From Deltaproteobacteria bacterium (lineage in GTDB: Bacteria > Desulfobacterota_B > Binatia > UBA9968), in contig VBKY01000176.1 in NCBI GenBank assembly GCA_005879255.1, forward strand, positions 1 through 14,410: a stretch of DNA of 14,410 nucleotides, read 5' to 3'. The translations under genes and the position numbers were made by a program. The notes under the pieces are model-generated. The model ran no database searches and was not told the origin of the DNA. It worked only from the letters and a program-made list of their open reading frames with translations. This document shows, piece after piece, positions 7,924-14,410 of this stretch. Numbering within the stretch: the first letter of the stretch is position 1; each line of letters opens with the position of its first letter.

Positions 7924-9024
7924 TTACGTGCAGACGACAACCTCATTGTCCTCCCTGACGAACTTTGTTTGCAGGTTTTGATCCTGACAACACCATGCGA
8001 CGTAATCATATACTTCGTCGCTCCGCTTATCCGCAGCGGATAGCGCCTCCGGTTGCGTCCGAGCATTGATGAGAGCGGGCAAGTAGGACACCTTGCTCAC
8101 TCTTTTGTTTGAGATACTGCATTTAGCAATCATCGTTTTCCGGCAGTCGACCGGATAAGGGTAATAACGATAATCGTCGTCAACCTTCACGTCGTAGAAT
8201 ATTTTTGTCGGATTGACGTGCCCTGCCTTTGCAGGCATGACGAAGTTGCCCAGACTGTAAAAGACGACTTTGCCTTTGTAGGTCTCAATTCCCTTCAGGA
8301 TGTGGGGATGGTGTCCCAGGATCAAATCCGCTCCCGCATCGATTGCCGCATGCGCGATTTCTCGTTGATACATCGCGATCAGAGCCGGGACGTAGTGAAC
8401 ACCCCAATGCATGGAAATAATGACAACGTCAGCAGACGATCTTATCTTGGCTATATCGTCAATCATTGCCGTCAGGTCGTCTTTGTTAGTCAGGGTGATA
8501 ATTTTCGGTGGTGAACCCGGATTACGATCCACCTGTTCATAGAAAGTAGAAGCTCGGAGCGGAGCGCATCCGGGCGTATCCCGCCGTGCCTCGTATCCTA
8601 CTGGCGCCACCGAGCTGTAAGCCAAAAAAGCCACTTTGACCCCTTTCCGCTCCAAGATGACGGGCTTTCGCGCTTCATCGATGTTTCGACCTACCCCTAG
8701 GACCGCGATGTTGGCACCGGTTAACCGCTCGATGGTGTCGAAGAATGCCGCATCTCCTTGGTCGAGGTGGCAGTCATTTGCAAAGGACATGATATTGAAA
8801 CCAGCATCAGTCAGCACGGACAATTTCTCGGGACTAATCCTCCTGTTAGATTTTCCCACTTGCCGTTCACCCTTGTCCGAGATGGGGCTTGCCAAATTCC
8901 CAAAAAGGATATCCGCCTGTTTAAAAATTGGTTTTGCGAATTCCATTTCCACTATAGATTCAGGGTTGGGCCAGTCAGGGCGCATATCCCCAACTCCATA
9001 GACGGTGACGTTATCCGAGCTCAT
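7924..9024 (-). CDS. CapA-family (PGA_cap-like) metallophosphatase
   Basis: 366 residues matching the CapA/YwtB family (PF09587 type), a calcineurin-like metallophosphatase fold best known from poly-gamma-glutamate capsule synthesis. Motifs in order: GVGDM (D13), GNLA at 42-45 (usually GNLE), ANDCHLDQG at 82-90 (usually ANNH-x-D-x-G), SMHWGVHY (H206), GHHPHILKGIE (H238, H239, H241) and YSLGNFVM. Unlike classical membrane-anchored CapA, it has no N-terminal hydrophobic segment and is probably cytoplasmic. No capB, capC or capE partners are present, so a capsule role is doubtful. A hydrolase acting on a gamma-glutamyl-like or phosphorylated metabolite is possible. The ATG at 9024 follows AAGGAGG. 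It is first in the minus-strand cluster and divergent from a LysR gene. Confidence 0.87.
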   Translation of the reverse strand: MSSDNVTVYGVGDMRPDWPNPESIVEMEFAKPIFKQADILFGNLASPISDKGERQVGKSNRRISPEKLSVLTDAGFNIMSFANDCHLDQGDAAFFDTIERLTGANIAVLGVGRNIDEARKPVILERKGVKVAFLAYSSVAPVGYEARRDTPGCAPLRASTFYEQVDRNPGSPPKIITLTNKDDLTAMIDDIAKIRSSADVVIISMHWGVHYVPALIAMYQREIAHAAIDAGADLILGHHPHILKGIETYKGKVVFYSLGNFVMPAKAGHVNPTKIFYDVKVDDDYRYYPYPVDCRKTMIAKCSISNKRVSKVSYLPALINARTQPEALSAADKRSDEVYDYVAWCCQDQNLQTKFVREDNEVVVCT

Positions 9025-9160
9025 TTTGCCTCCTTGCGCAGCATTCTCTATAGGAATCGCATCTCAATTCCGCGACATCCGAAAACCCAAACTGAGTCAA
9101 TCAGGCTGGGCGCGCTGCGTAACTTCAGTAGCCAACTATGAAATCACTACGACATTTGTC

Positions 9161-9199
9161 AAGATTTAATTTAGATTGCATCTACCATTAGTAAATCTT
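9161..9199. promoter_or_regulatory. Nested inverted repeats, candidate LysR operator
   Basis: Outer arms AAGATTTA (9161-9168) and TAAATCTT (9192-9199) are a perfect 8-bp inverted repeat. Inside lies TAGAT-TGC-ATCTA (9172-9184), a perfect dyad fitting the T-N11-A consensus of LysR-type regulator sites. The site is 38 bases upstream of the LysR start (9222) and about 150 upstream of the CapA-like start, suitable for autorepression plus activation of the divergent cluster. A TTGTCA (9156-9161) overlapping the outer arm could be a -35 element for the LysR gene, but the -10 is poor. Binding is inferred. Confidence 0.55.
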
Positions 9200-9221
9200 A
9201 AAGTCTCCTGACGATGATCTC

Positions 9222-10085
9222 ATGAACTTTACGGAGCTCAAAGCTTTCTGCCTGGTGGCAAATGAGGGCACGCTGCAGCATGCCGCGGAGAGCCTTAAAT
9301 TGACCCCGGGGGCGATATCACTGCAAATTAGCCGCTTGGAAGCAGAGATCGGAATCAAGTTGTTTCAGCGGACGCCGAACAAGCTGCTGCTAACGGACGC
9401 CGGTAGAACGTTCTTGAATCAGACCCAGCGTCTTCTGCAGGATTTCGAGCGTGGCGTTACCTTGGTTCGTGGAGGCAATACGGGCAGTATCGTAGTGACG
9501 AGCGGAAATGACATGGCCCAGTTCCTTGCACCTCGTATAGCCGCCTTCCTTAAAGATAATCCGTTGGTGAATATGAGCATCCTGACAAGATCGTCTCCCG
9601 AATCCCTGGGGCTAGTTTTGGAGGGCAAAGCCGATTTCGGTATCGGGAAGTTTTCAACACTCCCCCGCTCAATCTCACGAATTCGTCTTTTCACCTCTGG
9701 GATTGTAGCCCTCTACCCCAAGGGTCACGCTCTCTCGCGGATTAAACAGGTTTCTCTCCGAGATCTTGTTGGTTATGGTCTAATTGTCCTCCCGCAAAAC
9801 TCCGAAACAAGGAGCGCCATTGAAAAGGTATTTTGGAATCACGGCTTGGAGATGAAGAAAGTGCTCGAAGCGGGAGGCTGTTCCGTCATTAGAGAGTATG
9901 TCCAACTGCGCCTCGGAGTGGGGCTGGTTCACGAAATTTGCGTTCGAGGGAAAAGAGGAACTTTATGTATAACCGACGTTAAACGTCTATTTCCGCAGTA
10001 CGACGTTGTGCTCATTTATCGTAATGACCGCGCGCCCGGACCCCTCCAAAAAAGGTTTATCGAGTGGATTTCAGCCGGGGCGTAA
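9222..10085 (+). CDS. LysR-family transcriptional regulator, divergent from the CapA/SBP/amidohydrolase cluster
   Basis: 287 residues, normal family length. The N-terminal winged helix-turn-helix (about residues 1-60) is clear: MNFTELKAFCLVANEGTLQH, AAESLKLTPGAISLQISRLE, then LFQRTPNKLLLTDAGRTFL. The rest is the type 2 periplasmic-binding-like effector domain, including SIVVTSGNDMAQFLAPRIAAF and a sugar-transport-like core around IVALYPKGHALSR. The Shine-Dalgarno before ATG 9222 is weak. It is transcribed away from the 9024-652 cluster across a 197-base gap carrying nested inverted repeats, the classical arrangement for a LysR protein that controls the divergent genes. The effector is probably the cluster's substrate or product (inference). 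Confidence 0.92.
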   Translation: MNFTELKAFCLVANEGTLQHAAESLKLTPGAISLQISRLEAEIGIKLFQRTPNKLLLTDAGRTFLNQTQRLLQDFERGVTLVRGGNTGSIVVTSGNDMAQFLAPRIAAFLKDNPLVNMSILTRSSPESLGLVLEGKADFGIGKFSTLPRSISRIRLFTSGIVALYPKGHALSRIKQVSLRDLVGYGLIVLPQNSETRSAIEKVFWNHGLEMKKVLEAGGCSVIREYVQLRLGVGLVHEICVRGKRGTLCITDVKRLFPQYDVVLIYRNDRAPGPLQKRFIEWISAGA

Positions 10086-10412
10086 TGGCATCAACTTAGT
10101 GGCTTAGCAAAATACCGCCGATTTTCTTTTTTCGAACCCATCGTCCGATTGTTCTTGGATGCAAGCAACGAGCTGTTATGTCTGATCGTTGATGAATGAG
10201 AATCGCTGAACCCTGAATGGATCATAAAACCCCCGTAGTACGAAAATAATTCAGTAAACCTAATAAAGAACCACCTGCGTCTAACACTTCGAGAACAAGC
10301 CAAAGAGTATTCTTTGGAACGCTTCGATTACGCTAGTCGGTTCAATACAAGCTTGCCGGCAGTGAAGAAATAGTGATCCTAGGGGAATCCGGTTCCTTGC
10401 AGCATATTGGCG
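10086..10412. other. Intergenic stretch without a recognisable gene
   Basis: No open frame here has a ribosome-binding site or recognisable product. A plus-strand frame is open without a start codon from about 10241 to 10370 and resembles protein sequence only loosely (REQAKEYSLERFDYASRFN), so decayed coding DNA is possible. The only distinct structure is the inverted repeat at 10300-10317. Confidence 0.35.
10300..10317. repeat. 18-nt inverted repeat CCAAAGA-GTAT-TCTTTGG
   Basis: A perfect 7-bp inverted repeat with a 4-nt spacer, about 215 bases after the LysR stop. There is no T-run on either side and it is far from the gene end, so a terminator is unlikely. It could be an operator or an attachment relic; no gene start is placed to use it. 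Confidence 0.35.
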
Positions 10413-10562
10413 TCATCGCGACTCGAAGAATAGCCGCGCCTGCAGCATCTTGTCCGGTGAGAAGCTGATGGCGGGAACGACGGCGGCGGGGCTGAATGTC
10501 GAAAGTTGCTTGTTCCACGCCTACCGGATAATACCCATGCCGCCTTCCTGGATTTCGCTTCG
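10413..10562 (-). pseudogene. Remnant of a haem catalase gene
   Basis: On the minus strand one frame reads [20 protein letters not shown] then RLF, closely matching the catalase segment [22 protein letters not shown] that leads to the haem-ligand Tyr. Just before it another frame reads RNP...YYP-VGVEQATF, matching catalase NRNP-(D/E)NYFAEVEQAAF. The frames are separated by about 7 extra bases (GACATTC, near-repeat of the preceding ACTTTCG) around 10497-10503. A TAG at 10521-10523 and TGA at 10413-10415 close the second frame. The haem Tyr region is not preserved (LFFES). Only about 50 codons of a roughly 480-codon gene remain. It cannot be functional. Confidence 0.75.
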
Positions 10563-10600
10563 CTTCAGCTAGGCTGAACTATGTAATCTCGCACCGATGG

Positions 10601-11506
10601 TTAGGGGATTGGCTGTTTGCGAAACCAGTCGATGAGAAAATCGCCCAGCGAGCGAATTTTTTGCGGCGTTGGCTTGCCCGGACAAAAGACCAGGGAAAGC
10701 GGATGCACGGGAATCGGGAAACGACTGAGAATTTCGCGCAGAGCGCCGCTTTTGAGATCCTCTGTGACGCAATAAAGTGGCACGATGGCGATTCCTAAAC
10801 CCGCCAAGGCAGCCTTGCGCAGCATCAGCACGCTGTTAGAGGCAAACGGGCCTTGCACTTTAACCGACACTTGGCCAGCGCCACCCAGGTGCCAGACGCG
10901 GTCGCTGGGGTCTGAGTTGATGTGCACCAGGCACTGATGGCGCGCGAGTTCGCGCGGCTGCTGCGGTTCTCCATGTTTTCTGAGATAGGCCGGCGCGGCG
11001 CACAACAACCAGCGCAGATGAGTGATCTTGCGCGCGACTAAATTTGAATTGCGGACAGGCGTGGTGTGCACCGCGACGTCGAAGCCGCGCTCGACAAAAT
11101 CGTAGGCGCGAAACGACAAATCGTCGAGCATCAAACTGACATTGAGATAGGGATTCGCCGCCGCGAAGCTCGCGATGGCATCCCCTAGCGCCAACGTAGT
11201 AAGCGACTTCGGCGCAAGAATTTTAAGCGAGCCCTCTGGCTCCTTTTGCGTTCGTTTGAGCGAACCTTCGTTCTTTTCGATTTCCGTAATCACCCGCTGA
11301 CAAAACTCAAAATGTTTCGCCCCGGCTTCGGTGAGCGTGATGCGCCGCGTGGTGCGCGTCAGCAGCCGCACGCCCAAATGCTTTTCCAGGTCAGTGATGT
11401 GGCGCGAAACCAACGGCCGCGACAAACCTAAGGTTTTAGCGGCTTCGGAAAAGCTGCCGAGCCGGATGACCTCGACAAAACTCTGCATCGTGCGAAGGCG
11501 GTCCAT
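10601..11506 (-). CDS. LysR-family transcriptional regulator (CrgA/DmlR-like subgroup)
   Basis: 301 residues. The N-terminal HTH begins MDRLRTMQSFVEVIRLGSFS followed by EAAKTLGLSRPLVSRHITDL, with the wing region LLTRTTRRITLTEAGAKHF, as in the AaeR/CrgA/DmlR type. The effector domain includes the usual GFDVAVH segment, the LCAAPAYLRKHG strand and GIAIVPLYCV. The end is DFLIDWFRKQPIP. The Shine-Dalgarno before ATG 11506 is weak. It is divergent from the SBP-5/amidohydrolase/racemase operon, 188 bases away, and probably controls it. Its last ~50 codons have a decayed relative at 495-650, and a catalase fragment lies just past its stop, so its 3' flank has been a rearrangement point. Confidence 0.92.
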   Translation of the reverse strand: MDRLRTMQSFVEVIRLGSFSEAAKTLGLSRPLVSRHITDLEKHLGVRLLTRTTRRITLTEAGAKHFEFCQRVITEIEKNEGSLKRTQKEPEGSLKILAPKSLTTLALGDAIASFAAANPYLNVSLMLDDLSFRAYDFVERGFDVAVHTTPVRNSNLVARKITHLRWLLCAAPAYLRKHGEPQQPRELARHQCLVHINSDPSDRVWHLGGAGQVSVKVQGPFASNSVLMLRKAALAGLGIAIVPLYCVTEDLKSGALREILSRFPIPVHPLSLVFCPGKPTPQKIRSLGDFLIDWFRKQPIP

Positions 11507-11514
11507 GTCTATTG

Positions 11515-11553
11515 CAATTGGTTAAACTTCTGCAACCCTGGTTTTAATAATTG
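11515..11553. promoter_or_regulatory. Inverted repeat, candidate operator for the second LysR
   Basis: CAATTGGTTAAAC (11515-11527) and GTTTTAATAATTG (11541-11553) form an inverted repeat matching at 10 of 13 positions. A shorter perfect pair TTGCA (11512-11516) / TGCAA (11531-11535) overlaps it. The site lies immediately upstream of the LysR start and about 160 bases before SBP-5, the normal place for LysR autoregulation and divergent control. Binding is inferred. Confidence 0.45.
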
Positions 11554-11626
11554 CGCTCTTCTCCAACCGAAGCGAGAGGGCGTAAGGTTCCGTATTGCGG
11601 TCCGGCATCCAGTAATCCATGCCTTG

Positions 11627-11655
11627 AGCGCTTGTCAAGCGACCGGACAAGCGCT
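11627..11655 (+). promoter_or_regulatory. 10-bp perfect hairpin in the SBP-5 leader
   Basis: AGCGCTTGTC (11627-11636) and GACAAGCGCT (11646-11655) are perfectly complementary across a 9-nt loop. An alternative small stem GCTTG-T-CAAGC (11630-11640) overlaps the left arm. It lies 40 bases before the SBP-5 ATG and has no T-run after it. It may be a protein-binding palindrome, or an mRNA leader structure if transcription starts upstream. No known riboswitch fold is recognised. Confidence 0.45.
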
Positions 11656-11694
11656 ACGGAGTCATCATCACGAGAGAAAAGAGGTGCCAGCACG

Positions 11695-12696
11695 ATGACA
11701 AAAAGTCGATTCGTAACAGCCTGTGCGGCGGCGATTGGTGCCGTTTCTCTTTGGGTTTGCTTGTTGCTTGTGGGTATGGCCCAAGCCGCCGAGCAACAAA
11801 AAAAAATTCGCATTGCCATTCCAAGTATCGTTATCGATTTTGCGCCGCTCTGGATTGCGCGGGATAAGGGGATTTTTCGCGACGAGCGCATTGATCCCGA
11901 GGTCACTTACATTCAAGGCAACGTGCGCGTCGTGCAATCCTTGGTCGCCGGAGAAACCCAGTTCGGCATCGCCGGCAGCGCGGGCGCCGTTTCGGCGCGA
12001 GCGGCGGGCGAAGATGTGATCATTATCGCTGTGCCGATGAATCGCCTGGATTACACGTTTGTCTCGCGTCAACCGATCAATAAGCCTGCGGATCTTGCAG
12101 GAAAAAAGGTCGGCATCGGCGCGGTCGGAGGGTCGGACGAGGTAGCGACGCGGATCGCGCTGGAAAAGCTCGGAGTCAATCTTTCGAGCGTGACCATGCT
12201 TACGGTTGGCGGGTCGGCAGAACGGCTAGCCGCCCTGCGTGTCGGTTCGGTCGATGCCGCCACGGTCGGCGGCGCGACCTTTATCGGCGGCGGCGCCGGT
12301 CTGCATAAAGTTATCGATTTGACCGATCTTGGGGTCGAGTTTCCTTTCACCGCGATCTTTACGACAAAAAGATATGCGGCAGCGAATCGCGATGCCGTTC
12401 TCGGCTTTATCCGCGGCTACATGCGCGGGGTGCGGTTTTTTCAGGAAAACAAGGAAGAAGCGATCGCGATCACAGCGCGCAATCTCAGGACGACCAACAA
12501 AGAACTGCTCGAGCGGCAGTGGGCATACGTGAAAGATCACGTGTTCGAGAAGATTCCTAATCCATCGGAGAAGGGTTTCAAGCTGATCTTTGATATGCTC
12601 AGCCCGCGAAACCCCAAGGTCGCCGCATTGCGCATGGAAGACGTGTTTGACGGAAGTTACATTAAAGAGTTACTGGACAAAGGGTTCTTTAAATAG
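11695..12696 (+). CDS. NMT1/SsuA-type ABC transporter substrate-binding protein (SBP-5)
   Basis: 333-residue periplasmic binding protein of the NitT/TauT (NMT1/THI5-like) group, whose members bind nitrate, sulfonates, pyrimidine precursors or aromatic acids. The ATG at 11695 is chosen because GAGGTG lies about nine bases upstream and a signal peptide follows at once (hydrophobic to about residue 29, cleavage AQA-AE). An upstream in-frame start at 11551 would add 48 residues that run through the leader hairpin. Family features are IRIAIPSIVIDFAPLWIARD, KGIFRDERIDPEVTYIQG, FGIAGSAGAVSARAAGEDV, LAGKKVGIGAVGGSDEVATR and a C-terminal lobe with YMRGVRFFQENKEEAI. It is first in a plus-strand operon with amidohydrolase C (13 bases later). 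No permease or ATPase is in the window. Ligand unknown. Confidence 0.88.
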   Translation: MTKSRFVTACAAAIGAVSLWVCLLLVGMAQAAEQQKKIRIAIPSIVIDFAPLWIARDKGIFRDERIDPEVTYIQGNVRVVQSLVAGETQFGIAGSAGAVSARAAGEDVIIIAVPMNRLDYTFVSRQPINKPADLAGKKVGIGAVGGSDEVATRIALEKLGVNLSSVTMLTVGGSAERLAALRVGSVDAATVGGATFIGGGAGLHKVIDLTDLGVEFPFTAIFTTKRYAAANRDAVLGFIRGYMRGVRFFQENKEEAIAITARNLRTTNKELLERQWAYVKDHVFEKIPNPSEKGFKLIFDMLSPRNPKVAALRMEDVFDGSYIKELLDKGFFK

Positions 12697-12709
12697 CGAG
12701 GTCTAAACA

Positions 12710-13678
12710 ATGACAACGAAATTAGCCAATGGGAGCGGAGCGCGGATAGATGTTCACGCCCATGCCTTTACGCCCGAGTTTACCAAAGTGCTCAGAAAAA
12801 GCGTAAGCCGACCCCTTGCCATAAGAAGCATCTGGGAGTGGGATGAGAATAGATTTTTGGGTGAAATGGATCGCTGGGGTGTTACGTTACAGATCCTATC
12901 ATTGCCACAGATGTACGAGTACTTCGATTGGGGAAATCGCAACCCGGCGCTTGAAATGACTCAGGTCGCCAATGATGAATACGCGGAAATATGCGCAAAG
13001 CATCCACAACGGTTCAGGATGTTCGCATCGATTCCGATGATGGACGCCGACCAGGCGTCCAAAGAGCTAGAGAGAGCACGGCGTTGCCCGGGATTCGCTG
13101 GTATCACTCTGTGCACGCATATTCGAGAGCGAGCGCTGGATGAACCGGAGTTCGCGGCCTTCTTTGATTATGCCAACGCGAGTGGTTTGGCGATGTTTTT
13201 TCATCCGCTGGAGCGGCCGCTGCCCAAAGAGTGGAACGTTTACCGTCTCGATCACCTGATTGGGCTCCCGGTCGATACGACCTTTGCGTTGTCGAGACTC
13301 GCGCTAGGCGTGTTCTTCGACAAATATCCAAACCTCAAAGTCATCGCTGCCCACGTCGGCGGAGCCGTGCCCTTCTTAATCCGTAGGATCGAAAGAGCCT
13401 TTCGTGAGGGCAAAAGCCAGTACAAACCAAGTCACTATTTCGGCCAACTCTTTTACGACACGGCGGGACCCACAGATGAAGCCATCGTGGCGTGCGTTGC
13501 CAGAATGTTTGGCTCTGAACAGATCGTATTCGGCACCGATTATCCGTTCGGACTCGGGCAAGAAGGAAAGCAGTACATTGAACACGCCGTTGAAGTGGTC
13601 CAAGACTCAGGTTTGAGCGAGTCGGATTTGGCAAAAATATACGGCGGCAACGCGCGGCAGCTATTGCACATCGAGTAG
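12710..13678 (+). CDS. Amidohydrolase-2 family enzyme (C), ACMSD / gamma-resorcylate decarboxylase-like
   Basis: 322 residues. The sequence has a full candidate metal set for the ACMSD-like branch: H16-x-H18 (IDVHAHAF), H165 (AMFFHPLERP), H215 (IAAHVGGAVPF) and D277 (FGTDYPFG), plus the terminal KIYGGNARQLL motif. Members are Zn- or Mn-dependent and decarboxylate or hydrolyse aminocarboxymuconate, resorcylate and related aromatic or ring-fission acids. The HxH and the ending separate it clearly from A and B, which have DxH. The start ATG 12710 follows GAGG by nine bases; the gap to SBP-5 is 13 bases. It probably acts on the compound bound by SBP-5, or on a product of it (inference from position). 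Confidence 0.9.
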   Translation: MTTKLANGSGARIDVHAHAFTPEFTKVLRKSVSRPLAIRSIWEWDENRFLGEMDRWGVTLQILSLPQMYEYFDWGNRNPALEMTQVANDEYAEICAKHPQRFRMFASIPMMDADQASKELERARRCPGFAGITLCTHIRERALDEPEFAAFFDYANASGLAMFFHPLERPLPKEWNVYRLDHLIGLPVDTTFALSRLALGVFFDKYPNLKVIAAHVGGAVPFLIRRIERAFREGKSQYKPSHYFGQLFYDTAGPTDEAIVACVARMFGSEQIVFGTDYPFGLGQEGKQYIEHAVEVVQDSGLSESDLAKIYGGNARQLLHIE

Positions 13679-13709
13679 CGCAAAGCGCGACCGCCATCGA
13701 GGGCATCCT

Positions 13710-14410
13710 ATGATTCGTGTCGGATTCGTCATAGGCGGTTATCCGCCCGAAGAGCACAAGCGGCGCGCCGACGTGGCGCTGTCTTATTCAACGGCCGAAA
13801 TTCAGGTGGGCATCGTTGACGTGGCGGCCACCCCGTACTTTTATGGGATGACGCCCACCGAGATACAGCTCGTCGCGCCGGCCTTCATCGAAAGCTTCAA
13901 GCGCGCCGAAAAAGAGGGCTATGACGCCGTGGTGCCGCTCGGCACGCTCGACCTGGGCGTCGACGGCGGTAAGTCGGCCGTCGATATTCCCGTGGTCGGT
14001 CCTACGGAGGCTTGTCTTCACGTCGCATCTCTAATCGGAGACCGCTTTGGTGTTATGGTCTATCATCCGAGCTTGGTAACTTTTTCTCGCGCGATCATTC
14101 GGCGGTACGGGATGGAGTCGCGTATTGTCGGCTTTGGCGTCAGCGGCTTCGACCTGCCCGATCTTGCGGCGAACCACGATGAGGTTGTCGCCAACTTTGT
14201 CCGCGAAGCGAAGAAACTCGTCGACCAAGGAGCCGAAGTCATTTACCCGATGGGTATCAGCCAGTGTCCGGTGCACATCAAACCTCCGTGGCTGCAGGAA
14301 CAATTGGGCGTGCCGGTCGTCGAAGGCATCGGCACGCCCATCCGGATCGCCGGGATGCTCGCAGGTCTAGGTCTTTCGCAGAGCCGCGTGCGTTGGGTGA
14401 AGTCGCGGAA
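13710..14410 (+). CDS. Asp/Glu/hydantoin racemase superfamily protein, cut by the window end
   Basis: Starts at ATG 13710 with GAGGG seven bases upstream and stays open to the window end, giving 233 full codons. The Rossmann-like fold of the Asp/Glu racemase superfamily (PF01177 type) is suggested by MIRVGFVIGGYP, GYDAVVPLGTLDLG, IPVVGPTEACLHVASLIGDR followed by FGVM, GAEVIYPMGIS and LGVPVVEG. The two catalytic cysteines normally follow the 'DAVV' and 'GAEVI' strands. Here the first strand has G78-T79, and the only nearby Cys after the second is C186, displaced by several residues. Racemisation by the two-Cys mechanism is therefore doubtful; a decarboxylase, isomerase or lyase role is possible. 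It is third in the operon, 31 bases after amidohydrolase C. Confidence 0.8.
   Translation, partial: MIRVGFVIGGYPPEEHKRRADVALSYSTAEIQVGIVDVAATPYFYGMTPTEIQLVAPAFIESFKRAEKEGYDAVVPLGTLDLGVDGGKSAVDIPVVGPTEACLHVASLIGDRFGVMVYHPSLVTFSRAIIRRYGMESRIVGFGVSGFDLPDLAANHDEVVANFVREAKKLVDQGAEVIYPMGISQCPVHIKPPWLQEQLGVPVVEGIGTPIRIAGMLAGLGLSQSRVRWVKSR

Noticed and set aside
10091..10303. 70-codon minus-strand open frame downstream of the first LysR
   Set aside because: No Shine-Dalgarno, no recognisable domain, low-complexity Ser/Arg/Lys composition; not supported as a gene.
11551..11694. N-terminal extension of SBP-5 from an upstream start
   Set aside because: It would bury the signal peptide behind 48 residues and run through a perfect hairpin; the ATG at 11695 has a Shine-Dalgarno and an immediate signal peptide.
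1..14410. CRISPR array, insertion sequence, transposase, integrase or toxin-antitoxin genes
   Set aside because: I looked for regularly spaced repeats, transposase or recombinase motifs and small overlapping gene pairs and saw none.

Overview
The window looks like catabolic accessory DNA from an uncultured, probably Gram-negative soil or groundwater bacterium. It combines several Sec-exported solute-binding proteins (SBPs) without any ABC permease or ATPase, amidohydrolase-2 enzymes, a CapA-like metallophosphatase, a hydantoin/Asp-Glu racemase-like protein and LysR regulators. From general knowledge, this mix is common in metagenome-assembled genomes of Binatota, Rokubacteria, Tectomicrobia and 'deltaproteobacterial' lineages. 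The taxonomic placement is inference only; the window holds no rRNA or marker gene.

Left edge (1-650): AT-rich DNA with no convincing intact gene. It holds a 44-nt 3' half of a tRNA-Gly(CCC) (209-252, minus strand), which resembles an integrase attachment-site scar. It also holds a decayed C-terminal piece of a LysR gene (495-650) that is homologous to the intact LysR at 10601-11506.

Minus-strand cluster (652-9024): in transcription order this reads CapA-like protein, SBP-4, amidohydrolase B, amidohydrolase A, SBP-3, SBP-2, SBP-1. Gaps are about 50-150 bases, so one long operon is plausible. Amidohydrolases A and B are close tandem paralogues. SBP-1, -2 and -3 are tandem paralogues sharing an ending of the type YGFPKAE. 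SBP-2 is broken by one in-frame TAA where SBP-3 has Glu. The cluster is divergent from a LysR regulator (9222-10085), and the intergenic region carries nested inverted repeats that include a perfect dyad of the LysR T-N11-A type.

Middle (10086-10600): no intact gene. It contains an 18-nt inverted repeat and a frameshifted remnant of a haem catalase (about 10413-10562).

Right cluster (10601-14410): visibly more GC-rich. A LysR gene on the minus strand is divergent from a plus-strand operon: an NMT1/SsuA-type SBP, an ACMSD-like amidohydrolase, and a racemase-fold protein cut by the window end. The LysR/SBP intergenic region holds an imperfect 13-nt inverted repeat and a perfect 10-bp hairpin in the SBP leader.

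Both clusters repeat one theme: a LysR regulator divergent from an operon that joins one or more orphan SBPs with amidohydrolases. The likely job is sensing, capturing and hydrolysing or decarboxylating small organic acids or aromatics, using transporter membrane parts encoded elsewhere. Pseudogene fragments, paralogue arrays and the tRNA scar suggest the region is actively rearranging.
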